Assembly: GCA_003501335.1 (NCBI GenBank)
Contig: DNPQ01000468.1
Span: 1 to 14,229 of the forward strand
DNA: 14,229 nucleotides
DNA from: Bacillota bacterium
GTDB taxonomy: Bacteria > Bacillota > UBA4882 > UBA8346
Reading direction: 5' to 3'
Under the pieces are notes generated by a model. That model searched no databases. It had not been told where the DNA came from and saw only the letters and a list, made by a program, of their open reading frames with translations. Positions 1 to 7,184 of the stretch are shown piece by piece (the first letter of the stretch is position 1; each line of letters starts with the position of its first letter). The position numbers were made by a program, and so were the translations under genes.

Positions 1-358
1 ACACGATTTAACCCGTGGATTGAGGACGAAGGTGTAACCCAAGAAGGTAAAAATGAATGCCGATTTTTTTGTCCACGGCTTTCACCGGCTGAGTGCCTTT
101 TTGAGCGGCCCAAAATGTCACCTCAGCTCGTGAAACGAGCTGCAAAGGCCGCCGGGAACCCATGTTTCCCGGTCTCTCCTTCATCTCCCCGGCCATCCGG
201 TTGCCGGGGTTGGAGTTTTTGATTGGAATGACGCTGTCGTCGTGGCAGCGTCTTCTGGGTTTGTTTTGAATGACGACGGCAGTTTTTCATCCACGAAAAG
301 ATGCCGTTTTTTTCGGCATCGTGCCTCAAATGATAGGGCGGGTTATTGAGTCTAAAAG
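1..358. other. Non-coding region with a cluster of short perfect hairpins
   Basis: No convincing gene is seen here; the two minus-strand open frames overlap each other and match no family I know. Five perfect inverted repeats with 7-bp stems lie within 200 bases: 124-130/136-142 (loop TGAAA), 152-158/166-172, 187-193/203-209, 230-236/246-252 and 300-306/314-320 (loop of seven T). A 6-bp stem, GCGGCC at 105-110 with GGCCGC at 147-152, encloses the first hairpin. This density is far above chance and suggests a structured RNA or a decayed repeat element. None has the stem-plus-T-tract layout of a normal terminator, and I could not match it to a named riboswitch or RNA family. Confidence 0.5.
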
Positions 359-383
359 TGAGCTTACCCCAATAAGATGGACA
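359..383. repeat. Terminal inverted repeat of the IS3-family remnant
   Basis: The 25-base stretch starts TGAGCTTACCCC and ends GATGGACA. It lies just beyond the orfB stop, where an IS3-family right end is expected. The 5'-TG terminus and the run of C fit IS150-like ends as I remember them. The outer edge at 359 is inferred from this TG and not from a target duplication. Confidence 0.6.
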
Positions 384-592
384 CCGAATTAGGCGGCTAA
401 GGACAAGATTTCGAAATTATACGGAGATTTATAACCTAATTTGGAGTGTAGACGGTAACGGTTATAAAACAATTCAATATACTGAAAAATACTCGACTTA
501 GCTTGTTCACGGGTTTTATAACGTTCGTAATAAACTAGTTCACGCTTTAATGTGCCCCAAAACGATTCCATGCAAGCATTATCATAGCAACG
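359..592 (-). mobile_element. 3' remnant of an IS3-family insertion sequence
   Basis: About 230 bases of an IS3-family element survive: the last 67 codons of orfB and the terminal inverted repeat beyond it. Similarity to IS3 transposases stops abruptly at about 592, upstream of the CYDNAC motif, and the sequence beyond is unrelated. No matching second terminus is visible, so the element cannot move. The break probably reflects a deletion or a later insertion that removed orfA and most of orfB. Confidence 0.8.
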
Positions 593-658
593 GGGTATGT
601 TGGGGAAAAAACAAAAAACACTTTTGGGAGATTGAAACAAAATTGGCCCGGTAATCAT
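389..658 (-). pseudogene. Truncated IS3-family transposase OrfB (C-terminal fragment)
   Basis: The open frame is 89 residues long, of which the last 67 are the C-terminal end of an IS3/IS150-type DDE integrase-like transposase. The CYDNACMESFWGTLKREL block is typical. It carries the third catalytic residue (E31) and the conserved basic residue seven positions later (K38), followed by the usual FYNRYRLHSKLGYKSP tail. Both catalytic aspartates and the OrfA part are missing, so it is inactive. The first 22 residues are not transposase-like and come from sequence joined at about 592, so the apparent ATG is accidental. Confidence 0.85.
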
Positions 659-1132
659 ACTTGGCTAAAGATATGCACATTCAGCAGGGAAAGCCATATT
701 ATTTGAAACGCCTGCGGAAACTTATCGGAGAGCCGGAGATGTAGCTGCAAAATGCTGGGTTTTAGCATTCAAAAAGCAAGTGCCGGCTGATATTCCGCTT
801 GCGCCGGTGACAAGTGGTGAACGGAATCCCCTGCTCCTTTCCGCATTCAGAAGGCAATTTATCTGGGACAAGGAAGAGGTGCCTTGATCGTACATTATAA
901 GCCTTGAACGGGGAAATGTGCTTTTTTGTAATATTTTTAAGTCGGAATATCGAAAAAGATTATGAAAATATCCTTTCTTACAACGGATGCAGGATCATAC
1001 CGAATTGAGGCACTCCTTCCCTGTCCCAGATTTCAATTAGATTAACTGAAGGAGGGAAGGGGCTGGAGGTTAGGTGGAATAGGCTTTAATCCCATCGGCC
1101 CTAAGTTAGTGCGGTAATGTTTTGCTTTTTGC
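659..1132. other. Gene-free degenerate region
   Basis: No open frame longer than about 30 codons looks coding. A short frame ending at about 752 (its last residues read LRKLIGEPEM) and another ending near 886 (RRQFIWDKEEVP) look like C-terminal scraps of lost genes, but I cannot assign them. A 6-bp hairpin, AATGCT/AGCATT, lies at 751-769 without a T-tract. I see no promoter or RNA gene that I would defend. Confidence 0.4.
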
Positions 1133-1159
1133 ATGAAAGGTAGAAAGAAGGCATGTTCC

Positions 1160-1452
1160 ATGAAATCCCTTTTGGAAGAATTATATTACGGCCACCTATA
1201 CCCCTTTGAACGGATCGTTCCCCAAAATCTCGAATACCGCGCCCTAAACCAAAAAAATCCGATACCAGGGAAACGTTGGAAGAGAAACTCCCGGCGGAAG
1301 ATGTTCAAACGCTGGAAGAACTTTTGGACTTATGTTTAGATTCAAGTGTAATGGAGTCATATGCTTCCTTTGAATATGGTTTTAAGATCGGCGCATTGAT
1401 AATGTTGGAGGTGCTGGACGGAAGAAAAGAGCTGAACGGCAGGGAAGATTAA
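1160..1452 (+). pseudogene. Frameshifted small protein, DUF6809-like
   Basis: Two overlapping frames together encode one small protein of about 97 residues. The first starts at ATG 1160, eight bases after AGAAGG, and gives MKSLLEELYYG... as far as LNQK. The second continues SDTRETLEEKL... through ESYASFEYGFKIGALIMLEV to a TAA at 1450. The N-terminal LLEELYYG and C-terminal YGFKIGALIMLEV blocks are what I recall of the clostridial DUF6809 family, whose function is unknown. The break falls in a run of seven A (1251-1257). One extra A restores the frame as LNQKKSDTRET, so either a one-base deletion, a sequencing error or ribosomal slippage explains it. An ATG at 1133 is also in frame but has no better ribosome site. 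Confidence 0.7.
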
Positions 1453-1463
1453 CGCCATCCTGA

Positions 1464-1628
1464 GATAGGGCCCGAATAGAATTCGATAAACAGGAAGATA
1501 TTGATTTGACCTGCAAAAATGGTTTTGTATTTAATGAACATCAACACGATTTGAAGAAGACCAAAAACCGTAGTATGCGTTATGATTTATTTATAGAAGA
1601 TGAAGCGAATAACGATGATAAACAATAA
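1464..1628 (+). other. Orphan open frame, possible C-terminal gene remnant
   Basis: A 54-codon open stretch follows a TGA at 1461 and ends with TAA at 1626. It has no ATG near its beginning and no ribosome site. Its charged translation contains DIDLTCKNGFVFNEH and RSMRYDLFIEDE, which reads like the end of a real protein more than random sequence, but I do not recognise the family. The stop codon sits directly against the inverted-repeat element at 1629, so the element may have inserted at or just behind the end of this gene. Confidence 0.3.
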
Positions 1629-1747
1629 AGGGTCTGTTGCAAAATAAAATTTATTGATAGAGAAATACAATATATAAAACTCTGCACATTATTTTAGGTT
1701 ATATATTGTATTTCTCTTTGATTTCAATTTCTTTTGCAACAGCCTCT
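1629..1747. mobile_element. MITE-like long inverted repeat
   Basis: Two 49-base arms, 1629-1677 and 1699-1747, are inverted copies matching at 40 of 49 positions without gaps, separated by 21 bases. The inner 19 bases (AGAGAAATACAATATATAA) match perfectly, and the outer ends carry CTGTTGCAAAA, which resembles the termini of several insertion-sequence families (IS6/IS1182-type ends). There is no coding capacity. This is the expected layout of a small non-autonomous element. A run of six T follows the right arm, so the transcript could also act as a terminator. I see no clear target-site duplication. Confidence 0.55.
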
Positions 1748-1882
1748 TTTTTAGTTTCATGAGGAAATAAAAAATTTTAAACTCTATTATTTCATAAATC
1801 TTTCTTTCATCAGTCACAAAAGGAACACATAGATTTGCTAAAAAGAAGATAACAAGTTTTTTGGGGGGAAGGAGCGATAAGG

Positions 1883-2448
1883 ATGAAAAAATGGTTAAGT
1901 CTTATTTTAGCGGCTACGCTGACGTTTTGTTTTACCAATTAGTCTTTGCATCTTGGCCGGATAATATGGAAGACGAACCAACAACACTTCTACAACAGCA
2001 TCTGGAAGGATATTTCATTTGGCATGATAGTTCTGGTGTGCATTTAAAAGTTGCAGCGGCCAGTGGGACAAAACATATTTTTACCGGAACTATTGAGACT
2101 GATGGACGAATTGAAAACCTTATGACTAAAACATCGGATGCCAATGATTATTCCAAATTGAGAGATCATGATATTTTAAAATTTCAGCTAACTGTTTCCG
2201 ATCAAGTTTCAGCAATTGATTTTGAAATATTGGATGGTCAGTCTGTAAGATTTGAATTATTGATGGATGGTAAAAAAATCGACGTCAATAAAATTTATTT
2301 TGGGAATGATGGCTGGCATCCTAATGAGGCTACTTTTACGATTGATTACGATGACGACCATCCGCATCACCATTACCACGAACATACTGATATTTATTTT
2401 TGGTGGCCTTGGTGGCCGGGTCTTGGTCCTAGACCCTGGTGGCCTTAA
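1883..2448 (+). pseudogene. Secreted His/Trp-rich protein, frameshifted after the signal peptide
   Basis: The true start is ATG 1883, eight bases after AAGGAG (1869-1874). It encodes a clear Sec signal, MKKWLSLILAATLTFCFTN, and then meets TAG at 1940. The remaining protein continues in another frame from VFA at 1942-1950. One extra T at 1939-1940 would join them as FTNLVFA|SWPDN, a good signal-peptidase site, leaving a mature protein of about 165 residues. The mature part looks beta-rich (HLEGYFIWHDSSGVHLKV, IYFGNDGWHPNEATFTI). It ends in an Asp/His-rich stretch, DYDDDHPHHHYHEH, and three WWP repeats. The His cluster could bind metal; this is inference. I do not recognise the family. A long frame from TTG 1861 exists but ignores the signal peptide and the ribosome site. 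It may be a pseudogene or carry a sequencing error. Confidence 0.6.
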
Positions 2449-2618
2449 GAAAATGGCAATTAAGAATTTTTTAAGTTTTGTTTTGATGTCGGTTTTAATG
2501 ACGGGCTAGTTAATTTTTTTCTAAAAAATTTTCGGCAATGTTAAAAGGATTATTTTTCCATAGTAAGAATATTTTACTTAACAGACAAACGGAAATAATT
2601 AACAAGGAGTGATTGGAA

Positions 2619-3275
2619 TTGAAAAAACTTAGGTTATTTTTGGTATTACTATGTGTTTTCATTATGTGTTTTGGGACGGTTTATCCTGCTTTCGCAGCCG
2701 GAGCCGACATCAAGTTGGAAAATCACCCCAATTCACTCCATGTAGATTTAATGAGCGCCTTAATGCAGAGACAATCAACCCGAAGCGGATTTACCAGTCA
2801 AAAGATCCCGGTTTCGGATTTGTCAACTATCTTATGGGCTGCCAATGGAATTAACCGGAAAAACAACCAACGGACTGCTCCTACAGCATTGGGAAAATAT
2901 TTTATTGATATTTATGTTGCGGCGAATGAAGGGGTATATAAATATAATCCTGCTGGAAATCTTTTGAAATGGGTATCAGCAAGTAACATTAAAACTAATA
3001 TTGGAACACAACCTGATATTGGAACCGCTTCCCATGTCTTAATTTTTGTAGCCGATCTGAGAGTTCTTCCTCCGGTGATGGAGAGAGCAGCTAAGCTAGA
3101 TATGGCAAATGGGACTGCTGGAACGATTGCCGAAAATGTTTATTTGACCGCCGCAGCCCTGAAATTAGGCACCCGTTTGGTGGCCAGTATTAAAGAAAAT
3201 AATATCAGAGAAGCTTTACAATTAAATAAAGATGAAGTACCTCTTTATATTATGCCATTGGGTTATAGTAAATAA
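2619..3275 (+). CDS. Exported nitroreductase-family (SagB-like) flavoprotein
   Basis: The protein has 218 residues from TTG 2619, nine bases after AAGGAG; a TTG at 2613 is in frame but too close to the ribosome site. Residues 1-26 are a Sec signal peptide ending AFA|AGAD. The rest is a complete nitroreductase fold: RQSTRS (51-56) supplies the usual FMN-phosphate Arg/Ser residues, LSTILWAANGINR (68-80) and RTAPTA (85-90) are typical of SagB/ThcOx-like members, and GTIAENVYLTAAALKLGT (168-185) and PLYIMPLGY near the C-terminus are family hallmarks. Such enzymes transfer electrons from reduced flavin or NAD(P)H. Here it would act outside the cytoplasm, where the donor is unknown. It lacks a twin-arginine motif, so FMN would have to bind after export. 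It follows the broken secreted protein by 170 bases; a shared function is possible but unproven. Confidence 0.85.
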   Translation: MKKLRLFLVLLCVFIMCFGTVYPAFAAGADIKLENHPNSLHVDLMSALMQRQSTRSGFTSQKIPVSDLSTILWAANGINRKNNQRTAPTALGKYFIDIYVAANEGVYKYNPAGNLLKWVSASNIKTNIGTQPDIGTASHVLIFVADLRVLPPVMERAAKLDMANGTAGTIAENVYLTAAALKLGTRLVASIKENNIREALQLNKDEVPLYIMPLGYSK

Positions 3276-3347
3276 TAAATTGCGTGTTAGTAATGTGTCT
3301 GGAAAGTGATTATCACAGTAACCAGTTAGTAAAAAAATGATGGAATT

Positions 3348-3389
3348 AAAAAAGGCTCGCTATCTGCATTTGACAGTGGGGCCTTTTTT
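3348..3389 (+). terminator. Intrinsic terminator after the nitroreductase gene
   Basis: AAAAAAGGC at 3348-3356 pairs with GCCTTTTTT at 3381-3389, and the inner bases CGCTATC and GACAGTG extend the stem with one mismatch and one wobble. The run of six T ends the element about 70 bases after the nitroreductase stop. The A-run on the other side means it could work in both directions. Confidence 0.75.
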
Positions 3390-3527
3390 AATAGATAAAG
3401 AACCCACGATGTTCGGAAGTTGATCAACCCAATAAAAAGTTTTCTTACGGTTCAACATGTAAGATGCACAAACCAACACTTTTCGAATCATCGCCGGGGT
3501 GAGGGATAAAAAAGACTTGAAAGCAGG

Positions 3528-3571
3528 AAAAAAACGGTCCTAGCCTCCGGCAACCGCCGGAGGCTAGGACC
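3528..3571 (-). terminator. Strong intrinsic terminator of the leftward amidase operon
   Basis: A perfect 16-bp stem (3536-3551 with 3556-3571) has a four-base loop, AACC. Read on the minus strand it is followed by one G and seven T (3534-3528). It lies 64 bases beyond the acetamidase stop and closes the leftward operon. A smaller hairpin, TGAAAC/GTTTCA at 3624-3638, overlaps the stop codon. Confidence 0.9.
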
Positions 3572-3635
3572 TGAAAAGCATAAAACTTTAATAACTGTTA
3601 TTCACCCGATTTTTGACGGGCCTTGAAACTTTGTT

Positions 3636-4556
3636 TCAGATAAATATGGTTTGATTCAGATGGGCGGTGACGATCCAATTCGGAGCATCCACGATTTCAC
3701 TAATTCGTAGGTCCACTGCCACACTGCACAAGGTATAAGCCATTTCCGCACTCAGACGGTATTCTTTGGTCAAATAATCGATCATATAACGGATGGCGTC
3801 TTTGGCGGCAACCATCAGATCGGGAGCGACGCCGGTGGTTATATAAAAACGCTCCGTTTTAGCCGGCTCGCGGACGGTTTCGATCCGGGGATAGGCCAGT
3901 TTTTCCGCTTTCTTTAAACCGAAACGCACTCTCATCTTGGTGGGAGTTTCGATGCCGGTCCCGCAGACTTCCCCGTCGCCCTGGGCCGCATGACCGTCGC
4001 CGGTGGAAAATAACGCCCCTTCCACCTGGACCGGCAGATATAACTTGCTGCCGATCGTCAAGTCGTGCGTATCCATATTGCCGCCGCAATTACGCGGAAA
4101 GACAACGGATTGTAAGCCGGTTTCAGCGGGGGCGACGCCGATGGTTCCCGGAAACGGGCGGTAAGGCAGCCTGATCTCCGGAGTATAGTGGACCCATTGC
4201 TGGTCATAAGTCGAGAAATGTAAGAACGGCTTGGGAAATTCATCTGCCAGCAGGCCGAAACCTGGAATAATGGCGGTCCATCCCCATTGACTACCTTCAA
4301 ATCCTAAAATCTCAACCACCAGAGTGTCCTGGGGCTCTGCCCCCTTAATGTAAACCGGGCCGGTAACCGGGTTGATTTTGGCAAAATCCAGCGCGGTTAC
4401 TTTTTCAACGCTTGAATCAGGATGAATTTGGCCTCCGGAAGCCTCCACCAATTCGATTTCCACTTCGACGCCGGGTTCGACGGTGAGTTCCGGCTGGAGT
4501 TGATTGTCCCATCCGTAACAGGGATGAACGGCAGCTAACTTAGATATCGTGCTCAT
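3636..4556 (-). CDS. Acetamidase/formamidase family protein
   Basis: This 306-residue protein belongs to the FmdA/AmdA amidohydrolase family, which hydrolyses acetamide, formamide or related short amides to ammonia and a carboxylate in the cytoplasm. The length is normal. Family blocks seen are PFPGTIGVAP (134-143), NCGGNMDTHDL (156-166) and the diagnostic GDGHAAQGDGEVCGT (186-200). No signal peptide is present. Its ATG overlaps the TGA of the binding-protein gene as ATGA, so the two are probably translationally coupled, and it is the last gene before the operon terminator. The link to an ABC importer suggests that the importer supplies its substrate. The exact amide cannot be read from sequence, and some members act on larger or cyclic amides. 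Confidence 0.9.
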   Translation of the reverse strand: MSTISKLAAVHPCYGWDNQLQPELTVEPGVEVEIELVEASGGQIHPDSSVEKVTALDFAKINPVTGPVYIKGAEPQDTLVVEILGFEGSQWGWTAIIPGFGLLADEFPKPFLHFSTYDQQWVHYTPEIRLPYRPFPGTIGVAPAETGLQSVVFPRNCGGNMDTHDLTIGSKLYLPVQVEGALFSTGDGHAAQGDGEVCGTGIETPTKMRVRFGLKKAEKLAYPRIETVREPAKTERFYITTGVAPDLMVAAKDAIRYMIDYLTKEYRLSAEMAYTLCSVAVDLRISEIVDAPNWIVTAHLNQTIFI

Positions 4557-6169
4557 TTTGCATATACCCCGTTATAGTAGACCGGAATATGAATGGGATC
4601 GGCAAAAAGGGCATTGGCGCCGCCGATTCTGGCGGAATGAAGGGCATAGCGCTTTTCATTGAAGATAGGAATCCAGGGAGCATCCTCCTTCATGATATCG
4701 GTAAAAATCCCCTGCCAGAGTTTGATCCGTTTTCCTTGTTGAGCCGGGTCGGAAATGACGTCGGCGCTTTCAGCCCGTTTGTCGAATTCGGCCTTGGCAT
4801 ACCAAGCCCAGTTCCAGCCGCCCGGGGCCGCGCTGGCTGATCCTAAGATGGGCCAGTAGAAGTCGTTGGGGTCCGGGTAATCGGCGATCCAAGCCATACC
4901 GCCCGACCAGACCAGGGGAGCGGTGGCTTTGGTCCCACCAGCCTCAATGACCGTGCTTTGAGCCAGGGTTTTCAATTCCACTTTGATGCCGATGTTTGCC
5001 AGGTCTTGCTGGAGCATCTGGGCAATCCGTGGATTGGGATCAACATTGTTGGCGTAAAGCACCGTTGAAAAACCATTGGGGAAACCGGCTTCGGCCAATA
5101 ATTTTTTGGCCCCGGCCGGATCATACGGGTAGCCTTTATAGCTGGGGTCGTAACCGGGCATCAAGGGCGGCAATATTTGGTTGGCGACGCTGGCTCGGCC
5201 ATTGATTACCTGAATGATCCGCGGCTTGTTGACCGCCATATTCAGAGCCTGGCGGACTTTGACATTATCGAACGGTTTCATTTGGGTATTGATGGTTACA
5301 TAGCCGGTTTGCAGTTGGGAAGCTTCAACAATTAATTTTTTGAGTTTGGGGTCTTTCATGACTTCCACAAAACGTGAGGAAGGAATGCCGTCGCCCAATA
5401 AATCGATTTCGCCGTGTTGCAGTTTCAATAAGGCCACGGTAGGGTCTAAGCCGATTTGAAAAACAATCTCATCCAATAGTGGCTGATTGGCCACATGGTA
5501 ATGGGGATTCTTGGCAAGTACCAGGCGCTGGCCCAGCACCCACTCCTTTAAATAAAAGGCGCCGGTGCCGACGGGATGATGACCGAAGTCTTTGCCGTAT
5601 TTGGCGACCGCTTCTTTGGGCACTACAAAGGCGAAATTGAGGGCCATCGTATGTAAAAATGCCGCATTCGGTTTCACTAAAGTAAATTTAACCGTATATT
5701 TATCGGGCACGGTGATCCCGGTTACCGTTTTGGCTTTTCCGGCGCTAAACTCGTCCGCGCCTGCGATATTGGTATAAAAGCCCGAACCGGGGCTTTGAGT
5801 TTGCGGATCTAAAACGCGTTCCAGCGAGTATTTGACGTCGGATGCCGTCACTTCCCGCCCGTTTCCAAACGTAACGTGTTGCCGCAGTTTGAAGGTGTAA
5901 GTTTTTCCATCCGGTGAAACGGTATAGGAAGCGGCTAAATCAGGGATCAGCTGCGTGGTGCCGGGTTTATAGTCCATTAACCCGTTGAACATTGATTTGA
6001 TGATCGACCAGTTTTGCCAATCATAACCGATGGCCGGATCGAGGGTCGTAATATCGGTTTGGAAAGAAACTGTCATGGTTTTATTCGATTTTCCGTAAAC
6101 CTGAAAGCCCATTGTGAAAATAAGTAAGAGGATAAGAGTGAATGCTGTCAACTTGAATGCTTTTTTCAT
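4553..6169 (-). CDS. ABC transporter solute-binding protein, family 5 (peptide/nickel type)
   Basis: The protein has 538 residues from ATG 6169, eight bases after AAAGG; a GTG at 6178 lies inside that ribosome site and is less likely. Residues 1-26 form a Sec signal peptide ending QVYG. There is no cysteine at the cleavage point, so it is not a lipoprotein, which fits a soluble periplasmic protein of a diderm cell. The family-5 signature is clear (FGNGREVTASDVKYSLERV, about residues 102-121), followed by VGTGAFYLKEW and the C-terminal lobe with YPDPNDFYWP. These proteins capture oligopeptides, nickel, glycosides or other small ligands and deliver them to DppB/DppC-type permeases, both encoded just upstream. 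The downstream amidase hints at an amide-containing ligand. Confidence 0.92.
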   Translation of the reverse strand: MKKAFKLTAFTLILLLIFTMGFQVYGKSNKTMTVSFQTDITTLDPAIGYDWQNWSIIKSMFNGLMDYKPGTTQLIPDLAASYTVSPDGKTYTFKLRQHVTFGNGREVTASDVKYSLERVLDPQTQSPGSGFYTNIAGADEFSAGKAKTVTGITVPDKYTVKFTLVKPNAAFLHTMALNFAFVVPKEAVAKYGKDFGHHPVGTGAFYLKEWVLGQRLVLAKNPHYHVANQPLLDEIVFQIGLDPTVALLKLQHGEIDLLGDGIPSSRFVEVMKDPKLKKLIVEASQLQTGYVTINTQMKPFDNVKVRQALNMAVNKPRIIQVINGRASVANQILPPLMPGYDPSYKGYPYDPAGAKKLLAEAGFPNGFSTVLYANNVDPNPRIAQMLQQDLANIGIKVELKTLAQSTVIEAGGTKATAPLVWSGGMAWIADYPDPNDFYWPILGSASAAPGGWNWAWYAKAEFDKRAESADVISDPAQQGKRIKLWQGIFTDIMKEDAPWIPIFNEKRYALHSARIGGANALFADPIHIPVYYNGVYAK

Positions 6170-6263
6170 GGAGTTCACCTTTCTTTTTGAGAATTTCGGA
6201 AGTCCGATCGTTAATACCGTTATGAAGCTGGAGAGGGCATCACACTCCTTTGGAATGGATAAG

Positions 6264-7184
6264 CTATTGATATTTGATCCGGGGATCGAAAACCGGGTAA
6301 ATCAGATCAGCCAGCAGATTGCCGAGGACAATGGCGATGGCGGATACGGTTACCACACCGATGATCACCGGTATATCGATGATTTGGATAGCTTGCCAGG
6401 TTAATTGGCCAATACCGGGCCAATCGAAGACGCTTTCTACCACTACAATTCCGGACATAAAGACTCCGATATCCAGCCCGATCATGGACACCACCGGGAG
6501 CATTGCGTTCTTCAGGGCGTGTTTTAAAACCACCCGGCTTTTGGAAATACCCTTGGCTTTGGCAGTGCGAATATATTGTTGCCCCAAAACTTCGACCATG
6601 GAGGACCTGATGATCCGGGCATACCATCCGGCGCCGGAGATTCCCAGCGTAAGCGCGGGCAAAACGATATGGGCCGGCGTTCCATATCCGCCCAGGGGAA
6701 GAATGGACCATTTATAACCGAAAACGTACAGTAAGATCAGGCCTAGCGCAAATTGCGGCGCGGAAACACCTAAAAAGGAAAGGAGCATCACCGCCCGGTC
6801 CGACCAGCGGTTTTTGTGCAAGGCCGCCATCACGCCCAGAGGAATGGCTATCAATAGCTCGATCAGGATTCCAGCTAAAGTCAATTTGATCGTTGCCGGA
6901 AGGCGCGATTTGATCAATTCGGTAACTGCGGTCTTTTGGGCGTAAGAACGTCCCATATCCCCGTGCAACAGGCCCCAGAGGTAACGCCCGTATTGATAGT
7001 ACATTGGCTTGTCCAGTCCCAGTTCATGGCGTATGCTGGCGATTGTTTCCGGAGTGGCGCTTTTGCCGGCAAGCATTCGGGCGGGATCGGCGGGTAGGGC
7101 GAAGCTCAATAAGAAAGTAATAAACGAAACCCCTATTAGTATCAATATTCCCTGCAGGATACGGCGGCTAATTAACTTGATCAT
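6264..7184 (-). CDS. ABC transporter permease, DppB/OppB-like
   Basis: The 306-residue inner-membrane protein has the standard OppB/DppB plan: an N-terminal helix (ISRRILQGILILIGVSFI), a periplasmic stretch with LGLDKPMYYQYGRYLWGLLHGDMG, then five further helices. The cytoplasmic EAA loop that docks on the ATPases is seen as TAKAKGISKSRVVLKHALKN. The ATG at 7184 follows a near-perfect AAGGAGGGA and overlaps the TGA of the DppC-like gene as ATGA, so the two permeases are coupled. The gap of 94 bases to the binding-protein gene is the longest in the operon. Confidence 0.93.
   Translation of the reverse strand: MIKLISRRILQGILILIGVSFITFLLSFALPADPARMLAGKSATPETIASIRHELGLDKPMYYQYGRYLWGLLHGDMGRSYAQKTAVTELIKSRLPATIKLTLAGILIELLIAIPLGVMAALHKNRWSDRAVMLLSFLGVSAPQFALGLILLYVFGYKWSILPLGGYGTPAHIVLPALTLGISGAGWYARIIRSSMVEVLGQQYIRTAKAKGISKSRVVLKHALKNAMLPVVSMIGLDIGVFMSGIVVVESVFDWPGIGQLTWQAIQIIDIPVIIGVVTVSAIAIVLGNLLADLIYPVFDPRIKYQ

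Noticed and set aside
105..320. T-box, FMN, TPP or cobalamin riboswitch on either strand
   Set aside because: The conserved core sequences of these riboswitches are absent; only generic hairpins and a partial GGTGAAAGCC-like string are seen.
8..329. Two overlapping minus-strand open frames of 62 and 68 codons
   Set aside because: They overlap in different frames, have no ribosome site and no recognisable domain, and run through all the hairpins, so they are most likely accidental.
1861..1882. TTG 1861 as the start of the His/Trp-rich protein
   Set aside because: It lies upstream of and in the same stretch as the AAGGAG site, gives no signal peptide, and ignores the perfect signal peptide starting at ATG 1883.
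6307..6717. Open frames of 132-134 codons on both strands inside the DppB-like gene
   Set aside because: They are shadows of the permease, which shows the full family layout and an EAA loop.
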